NCBI GenBank assembly: GCA_021160705.1
Contig: JAGHBZ010000077.1
Location: 1 to 29,250 of the forward strand
DNA length: 29,250 nucleotides
From: Candidatus Sumerlaeota bacterium
GTDB lineage: Bacteria; Sumerlaeota; Sumerlaeia; MWCT01; JAGHBZ01
Direction: 5' to 3'
Shown here: positions 26,101 through 29,250 of the stretch, one piece after another
Numbering within the stretch: the first letter of the stretch is position 1
How the letters are laid out: every line of letters begins with the position of its first letter
The notes under the pieces: model-generated
The model's input: only the letters and a program-made list of their open reading frames with translations
Database searches by the model: none
What the model was told of the DNA's origin: nothing
Position numbers and translations under genes: made by a program

Positions 26101-26275
26101 CGGATGCCATAGCGAGGCTAACTGCGTTCAGAGTGGTAAGCATTCGGTTGGTCTCGTATAGGGTATCCTTTGCCTGCTTGAGTTGTGCCTCTGAAACCTC
26201 CAGTTCTGCTACGCGTTTGCGCAACTCCTGTATTTCTTTTATAAGTTGCTTTTTTGTCTTATGCTCGGCTTTCAT
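23174..26275 (-). CDS. Soluble GAF/PAS histidine kinase with phytochrome-type catalytic core
   Basis: 1033 residues without a membrane segment. N-terminal coiled coil (1-45), GAF (about 50-225), PAS (230-345), GAF (350-515), PAS (520-640), PAS (645-770), HisKA with His802 (FAYIASHDLQEPLRK), and HATPase with N-box QNLIGNALKF (911-920), G1 DNGIGF (959-964) and G2 GTGIGL (987-992). The SHDLQEPLRK type of H-box and the following Rcp1-like receiver are those of cyanobacterial-phytochrome relatives, but there is no PHY domain and I see no bilin-binding Cys-His in the GAF domains, so light sensing is not supported. Several GAF and PAS units are clearly paralogous to those in the 1616-aa kinase. Confidence 0.9.
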   Translation of the reverse strand: MKAEHKTKKQLIKEIQELRKRVAELEVSEAQLKQAKDTLYETNRMLTTLNAVSLAMASARTPEQLSEALAYELRRVMRVDAFFIDAYYPDSYKILSTGCFDTINGKFQRVSPVSGFFDREKSPIAESIFEDKEPVLIHRKPEEIELDADRFIRFGDTSRPSASLLYVPLVVGERVIGILSVQSYTFNAYTLQDVELLKAVARQIAPAVEGLLLHQQLIQSTAELRESQLRYQDLYESAPVAYFSVGRDGLIKRANKAAADFTGYSLEELQRMKVFDLYAEESKDKAKQLFAQFLKGKEWKNEEMVYRRKDGQKVYGLLSVNAIKDENGNVVERRSVVVDITKRKRAEIERQTFAQLGVQLVEADTLEAIAILLSQATDELFNWDAFFFAERLPHSNLFRRVYAVDTINGKRVAFKSTDNTPPPYPGLNQLLEGKPLILNRETEDMFPMSRFGDTSRLSWSLLFVPISFAGDVFGILSVQSYQPNRYGEQELGLLKSIADTVAPALRRVQAEIALREEKERAQKYLDVAGVMIVAVNAKGEVTLINKKGCEILGYSEEEIIGKNWFSNFLPQRLRSEVKSVFDKLMAGEIEPVEYFENPVLNKQGEERIIACHNTIIKDRENNIIGVLSSGEDITERRMAEEKLNHVHEIYRKAIENAQGVPYILNYATETYEFIGKGCDTLIGIPCSKLTRKDLETLQQEIIIADPEHSALPLNEYIDAFLRGEIERYRVDLKIITPQGEEKWLSDYSINIRDEKTGEATYSLGILQDITERKRIEEELIQRAKALERSNTELEQFAYIASHDLQEPLRKIQSFGDRLKDICFEELTEQGRDYLMRMLNATHRMRRLIQDLLAFSRVTTQGRQFVAVNLNKILQDVISDLEVQIQETGANVEVAELPTIDADPTLMRELFQNLIGNALKFRRPDVTPRVRVYSQPLLQNKDEEKIGAENVKYYQIFVEDNGIGFDEKYLDRIFLPFQRLYGRGKYEGTGIGLALCRKIVDCHNGQITAKSKPAQGTTFIVILPVHQHKGELYQ

Positions 26276-26508
26276 TACATCTTCTTCTCGCGGCAGAGTA
26301 TATTCTACACCTTAATATATTTATCTGTCATTTTGCTGAATACTTTACAATTAGTTTCATTTTTTTAATGCATTTCTGGATATTAACCTGTCAGGATGTA
26401 GAAAAAGGAAACTTATTATGATTTTAACGTGTTTAATCATAGGCAATAGAGTTATTGGTAGGGATTGATTTATCTTGGAAAATAACCGTCCAAATCTTAT
26501 TATAAGGA
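26276..26508. other. Spacer upstream of the 1033-aa kinase
   Basis: 233 bp, very A/T-rich, no gene. Likely site of the promoter of the kinase-Rcp1-cyclase operon on the minus strand; none could be fixed by eye. Confidence 0.35.
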
Positions 26509-26886
26509 CTACAAATTTGTATCTATTTCTTTCTCTTCAGCAAGCAGACGCTGGATTGCTTCGTTAAGTTTATTATAATCCACAGGTTTCGGGCAATACT
26601 CCAAATGAGGGTCTTCTGGTGAATGCACACGTAATTTTGTGCCACTGCAAATAATGATTGGCAGGTTAGGACCGTAGTATTTGCGGATTGTGTTGTAAAG
26701 CAGTCCCCCAGTTATACCAGGCATTAAAATGTCTAAAATCACAAGGTCTGGTTTAAAGCTCGCAATCTCCGCTATAGCACGCTCTGCATTGCTCAGTTTT
26801 AAAATCTTATGCTCTGCCTTCGTTAAAAATCTCTCAAGGATGTCCAGAAATTCAGTATCATCATCTATTGCAAGTATTCGTGCCAT
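26509..26886 (-). CDS. CheY-like single-domain response regulator
   Basis: 125 residues, receiver domain only: ILAIDDDTEF (4-13), phosphorylated Asp52 (LVILDILMPG), Ser81 in IIICSGT at the Thr/Ser switch position and Lys100 in YCPKPVD. No output domain. It lies 233 bp upstream of the 1033-aa kinase and on the same strand, so it may be transcribed with that operon or be separate. The histidine kinase that phosphorylates it is not evident. The ribosome-binding site is weak. Confidence 0.9.
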   Translation of the reverse strand: MARILAIDDDTEFLDILERFLTKAEHKILKLSNAERAIAEIASFKPDLVILDILMPGITGGLLYNTIRKYYGPNLPIIICSGTKLRVHSPEDPHLEYCPKPVDYNKLNEAIQRLLAEEKEIDTNL

Positions 26887-27285
26887 CCGGGATACCCTTC
26901 TGAGAAAATATCCTGTATTCTGATTCAGCCTTTAGCGGATATATAAGATAATAAACTTTCATCACGCCAGTAGAATACTAACGTACTCCCTGGCAATAAA
27001 AATGATTTTACTTCCTGTAGCCTGTTTCCTTCTGTATAAGAAAGAACAGGGATTTCTTCGCTGAATATAAAATTAGAGGGTTATTATGTTTCAATAAAGA
27101 GTTTATGTCAAATCGTTTTCAGAAATGGAATTTACTTGAATATATATAGATATTTGAGGGAAGATAACGGGACGGTAAAACGAGGCAACTTAATGGAATT
27201 TTTTCCTTAAGTCATCTTCAGCTTCTCTTTAATAGTCTAAAACAAAAAGGATACGATAGTTCCTTTTCAGAAGAGGAGGGAGGAA
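26887..27285. other. Divergent spacer, no gene
   Basis: 399 bp between the minus-strand receiver gene and the plus-strand secreted protein. A/T-rich with no open frame worth calling. It must carry promoters in both directions, but none stands out; a strong ribosome-binding site (GAGGAGGGAGG) ends just before 27286. Confidence 0.5.
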
Positions 27286-28539
27286 ATGGAGGTAATTGAT
27301 AAAAATATCGTGATAATTATAATCATTGCTTTATGTATTCTGGGAAATGTGAGTGCCATTTTTGCACAGCCGGAGGAGTTTATTGCACAGGCAAAAGATT
27401 TCCTCAATTCAGCGGAAGGTGGCGGTGAGAATAACGCACTCAGCAATTATATTCGTGCTATGGGGGAATTTAATACAAATCTCTTTATCCGCCACCAGCG
27501 TGCGTTTGATACGATTTTGGAAAAAGGCTGGACAGGCAGGGAGAAAGAGGAAATAGAGGTCTTGCGTTCTTTGCAACCTATACTTGCCGAAATCTGGCGT
27601 GGTAATGAGAAACCATTTGTCAGATACCCGCCGTATGAGCCACTTTCATCGCCGGTTCCCAATTTCTTGAAGTTGCAACTCTTAGGAAAACTTCTGGTTA
27701 TTCAGGCGCTTTACTGCGAGCATATTAATCGCCCTGATTATGCGCTGGAATGGTATAAACACGCTCTTATGTTCGCCCAACGTATGTGCGATAAGAACTC
27801 AATGCTTGTGGGGAAACTTATCTCACTTTCCGTAGAAAGAAACACCCTTAAATCCTTTCAGCGATTTCTCGTCCGACAAAATTTTGGCAAAGAGATATAT
27901 CAAAAGATTGCCGAGGAGCTTGCCGGGTTACGCTCAACTGAGACACCAGTCTGGCAGTTCATAAAAACCGAGGATAAATATGTTGCTCTCCTGATAAATG
28001 ACCCTGAGTCGGCTTTGATGCTTCCCGGTAGGAAACAACCCCTCACCCCCAGGGAACAACAGATGATAAAGTTCATCAACGCAAATAAAGAATCTGTAAG
28101 GAAGCAATATCGGGAGTTTTCGCAAAAGATGGAGGAACTATTGAAAAAGGGGTATCCAGAAATTATCCGCACAGAGCAGAATACTCTAAAGTCTGGGCTC
28201 CCGCCATTTTTAAGTAGTATAATCCCCAATTTTCGGGAGGCGAGTCTCCGCGAAGGCATAACATACGCTATCTGGTCACTCACTATTGCCACAGCCCGTG
28301 TACGTGCATACCGTCAAGAGAAGGGCACTCTCCCCCGGGAGATTTCAGCACTTGGAGAGGTTGGTATGAGCCTGCCCGATGACCCGTTTTCAAACCAACC
28401 ACTCAAATACATTTTTGTCGGTAATAGAGCTAAGTTGTATAGCATTGGTCCTGACCTTACTGATAATAATGCAAAGATAGAATACGACCCCACAAATGGC
28501 TCAGTCTCAACCGGCGACATTATTGTCGCAGTGAGATGA
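27286..28539 (+). CDS. Secreted protein of unknown function with DPFS-type C-terminus
   Basis: 417 residues. N-terminal signal peptide: a hydrophobic run at 8-20 (IVIIIIIALCILG) with a likely cleavage after AIFA at residue 27. The middle is helical (about 30-330), with no motif I recognise. The end has AIWSLTIATARVRAYRQEKGTLP, then LPDDPFSNQPLKYIF and KLYSIGPDLTDN, then GDIIVAVR. This closing pattern occurs in many Planctomycetes, PVC and candidate-phylum secreted proteins and resembles the end of type-II-secretion pseudopilin-like (GspG) domains. Here it is attached to a helical protein and not to a pilin N-terminus. The start is well supported by GAGGAGGGAGG. Function unknown. Confidence 0.8.
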   Translation: MEVIDKNIVIIIIIALCILGNVSAIFAQPEEFIAQAKDFLNSAEGGGENNALSNYIRAMGEFNTNLFIRHQRAFDTILEKGWTGREKEEIEVLRSLQPILAEIWRGNEKPFVRYPPYEPLSSPVPNFLKLQLLGKLLVIQALYCEHINRPDYALEWYKHALMFAQRMCDKNSMLVGKLISLSVERNTLKSFQRFLVRQNFGKEIYQKIAEELAGLRSTETPVWQFIKTEDKYVALLINDPESALMLPGRKQPLTPREQQMIKFINANKESVRKQYREFSQKMEELLKKGYPEIIRTEQNTLKSGLPPFLSSIIPNFREASLREGITYAIWSLTIATARVRAYRQEKGTLPREISALGEVGMSLPDDPFSNQPLKYIFVGNRAKLYSIGPDLTDNNAKIEYDPTNGSVSTGDIIVAVR

Positions 28540-28540
28540 G

Positions 28541-28637
28541 TGCGTATACCACCATAATAAGTTAAGATTGATAGTGCCATCACACCCGTAGAGTCCGGGG
28601 ACACTTCGTGCATATACCACTATAATAAGCAGGATTA
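28541..28637. repeat. 30-bp direct repeat pair
   Basis: Two copies, 28541-28570 and 28608-28637, share GTGCRTATACCAC and then ATAATAAG followed by similar tails. The first begins right after the stop codon of the secreted-protein gene. Function unknown. Confidence 0.7.
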
Positions 28638-28701
28638 TGCGAGCAATTGAGGTACTTAGGGATTACTGCTCTATCGGAGGCGGTGTTTCGTTTACTGTTG
28701 T

Positions 28702-28765
28702 GTCCGTTAAATCCGTTTAGTCGGTTTAGGTCGGTTTAGGTCGGTTTAGTCGGTTAGTCGGTTTA
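28702..28765. repeat. Tandem array of TCGGTTTAGG-like units
   Basis: TCGGTTTAGG repeated with shortened variants TCGGTTTAG, TCGGTTAG and TCGGTTTA, preceded by GTCCGTTAAATCCGTTTAG. Unit length falls from 10 to 8 bp, as expected from slippage. Confidence 0.8.
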
Positions 28766-28846
28766 TCAAGGTTCATCATCCTTATTCCCTACCACTAATC
28801 TCAAAATTGTGAAAATGAGAGCTGAGCTTCACAGGTTAACTCCTTT

Positions 28847-28980
28847 CTCCTGGCTTCCTGGTCTCCTTATAAAAAAGAGTTAATAAGGAATCCAGGAGAC
28901 CAGGATAACTCTAAGATGGTAAGGTTTTTCGCTTCAATCAGAAAGGGAAATTAATATTACGATATGCTTGCAACAAAGCA
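28847..28980. repeat. 134-bp element with inverted arms, copy 1
   Basis: Arms 28848-28870 and 28883-28905 pair at 19 of 23 positions around an A-rich loop of 12 bases. The rest of the element, with TTTTTCGCTTCAATCAGAAA and GATATGCTT, is shared with copy 2 at 29047. Looks like a small non-autonomous mobile or palindromic element. Confidence 0.75.
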
Positions 28981-29046
28981 CATCGTGAGCTTTACTGGAA
29001 TTGAGAACAGACTCCTAAAGTTAAGTTGTTGTGAAAAGGTCGTTCC

Positions 29047-29187
29047 CTCCTGGCTTCCTGGTCTCCTTATAGAAAAAAAGAGTATTTATTAGGAAGCCAG
29101 GAGAGCAGGATAGGTCTGGAATAGTGAGATTTTTTCGCTTCAATCAGAAAGGAAAAATTAATCCTAGGATATGCTTACAACAGAGCA
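29047..29187. repeat. 141-bp element with inverted arms, copy 2
   Basis: Starts 200 bp after copy 1 and ends about 207 bp after it, with small insertions in loop and tail. The left arm CTCCTGGCTTCCTGGTCTCC is the same in both copies; the right arm differs at several places but keeps the AGGAAGCCAGGAG complement of the left arm. Confidence 0.75.
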
Positions 29188-29250
29188 ATTTTTCTTCTCT
29201 GTGTACTCGGTGAACTCTGTGGCTAAGAAGAAAAAGAGCAAGCCATAGAG

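Larger units (their letters stand above)
28540..29250. other. Repeat-rich non-coding stretch
   Basis: 711 bp without a supported gene, carrying three distinct repeat types listed separately: a 30-bp direct repeat pair, a tandem array of about 10-bp units and a pair of about 135-bp elements with inverted arms. No transposase or integrase frame is visible. Confidence 0.7.

Noticed and set aside
23174..26275. Phytochrome photoreceptor
   Set aside because: Kinase core and Rcp1 partner fit, but no PHY domain and no bilin-binding cysteine are visible in the GAF domains.
28702..28765. CRISPR array
   Set aside because: Units are contiguous with no spacers and are only 8-10 bp long.

Overview
The window has the look of an uncultured environmental bacterium of moderate GC. 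It carries large soluble PAS/GAF sensor kinases, a secreted protein with the DPFS...LYSIGPD C-terminus familiar from Planctomycetes/PVC and candidate-phylum genomes, heptamer repeats in a spacer, and gas-vesicle and Kai-family genes. I cannot place the phylum from sequence alone. I see no rRNA, tRNA, insertion sequence or CRISPR array.

Left part (1-9554), housekeeping and envelope: a YfhO-type membrane protein on the minus strand; a small coiled-coil protein with its own clear sigma-70 promoter; a calcineurin-like metallophosphoesterase; an EcfT/CbiQ membrane subunit with an EcfA/CbiO ATPase but no substrate-capture subunit; a lone FecE/BtuD-type ABC ATPase; and an ArnT/GT39-like membrane glycosyltransferase. 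The last five genes are on the plus strand.

Middle (10084-12946), the most interesting part: a minus-strand cluster gvpF/L - gvpF/L - kaiB. A consensus-perfect sigma-54 promoter (12931-12946, minus strand) lies upstream and predicts a leader of about 580 nt with a strong 13-bp hairpin and further structure. Behind the promoter are repeated ATAAGAG half-sites placed like an enhancer. The next gene upstream is an NtrC-class sigma-54 activator, preceded by a soluble PAS histidine kinase. The simplest reading is that this kinase/activator pair switches on the gvpF/L-kaiB operon. The kaiB frame has an in-frame TAA at codon 7 of what looks like the ancestral start, so it is either damaged or restarts at a TTG.

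Right part (13109-26886) is a signalling island, all on the minus strand: CheY-like receiver; GAF/PAS kinase of 1033 aa with an Rcp1-type receiver (ATGA overlap); receiver-GGDEF protein; giant 1616-aa PAS/GAF NarX-type kinase with a NarL/LuxR regulator (ATGA overlap); PAS kinase with NtrC-type regulator. None of the kinases shows a transmembrane segment, so the inputs should be intracellular. Two PAS domains of the giant kinase are a nearly identical 363-bp tandem duplication. Outputs are transcription by sigma-70 (NarL type), transcription by sigma-54 (NtrC type) and cyclic-di-GMP synthesis.

The last part holds a secreted protein of unknown function (27286-28539) and a repeat-rich non-coding stretch (28540-29250) with three different repeat types.
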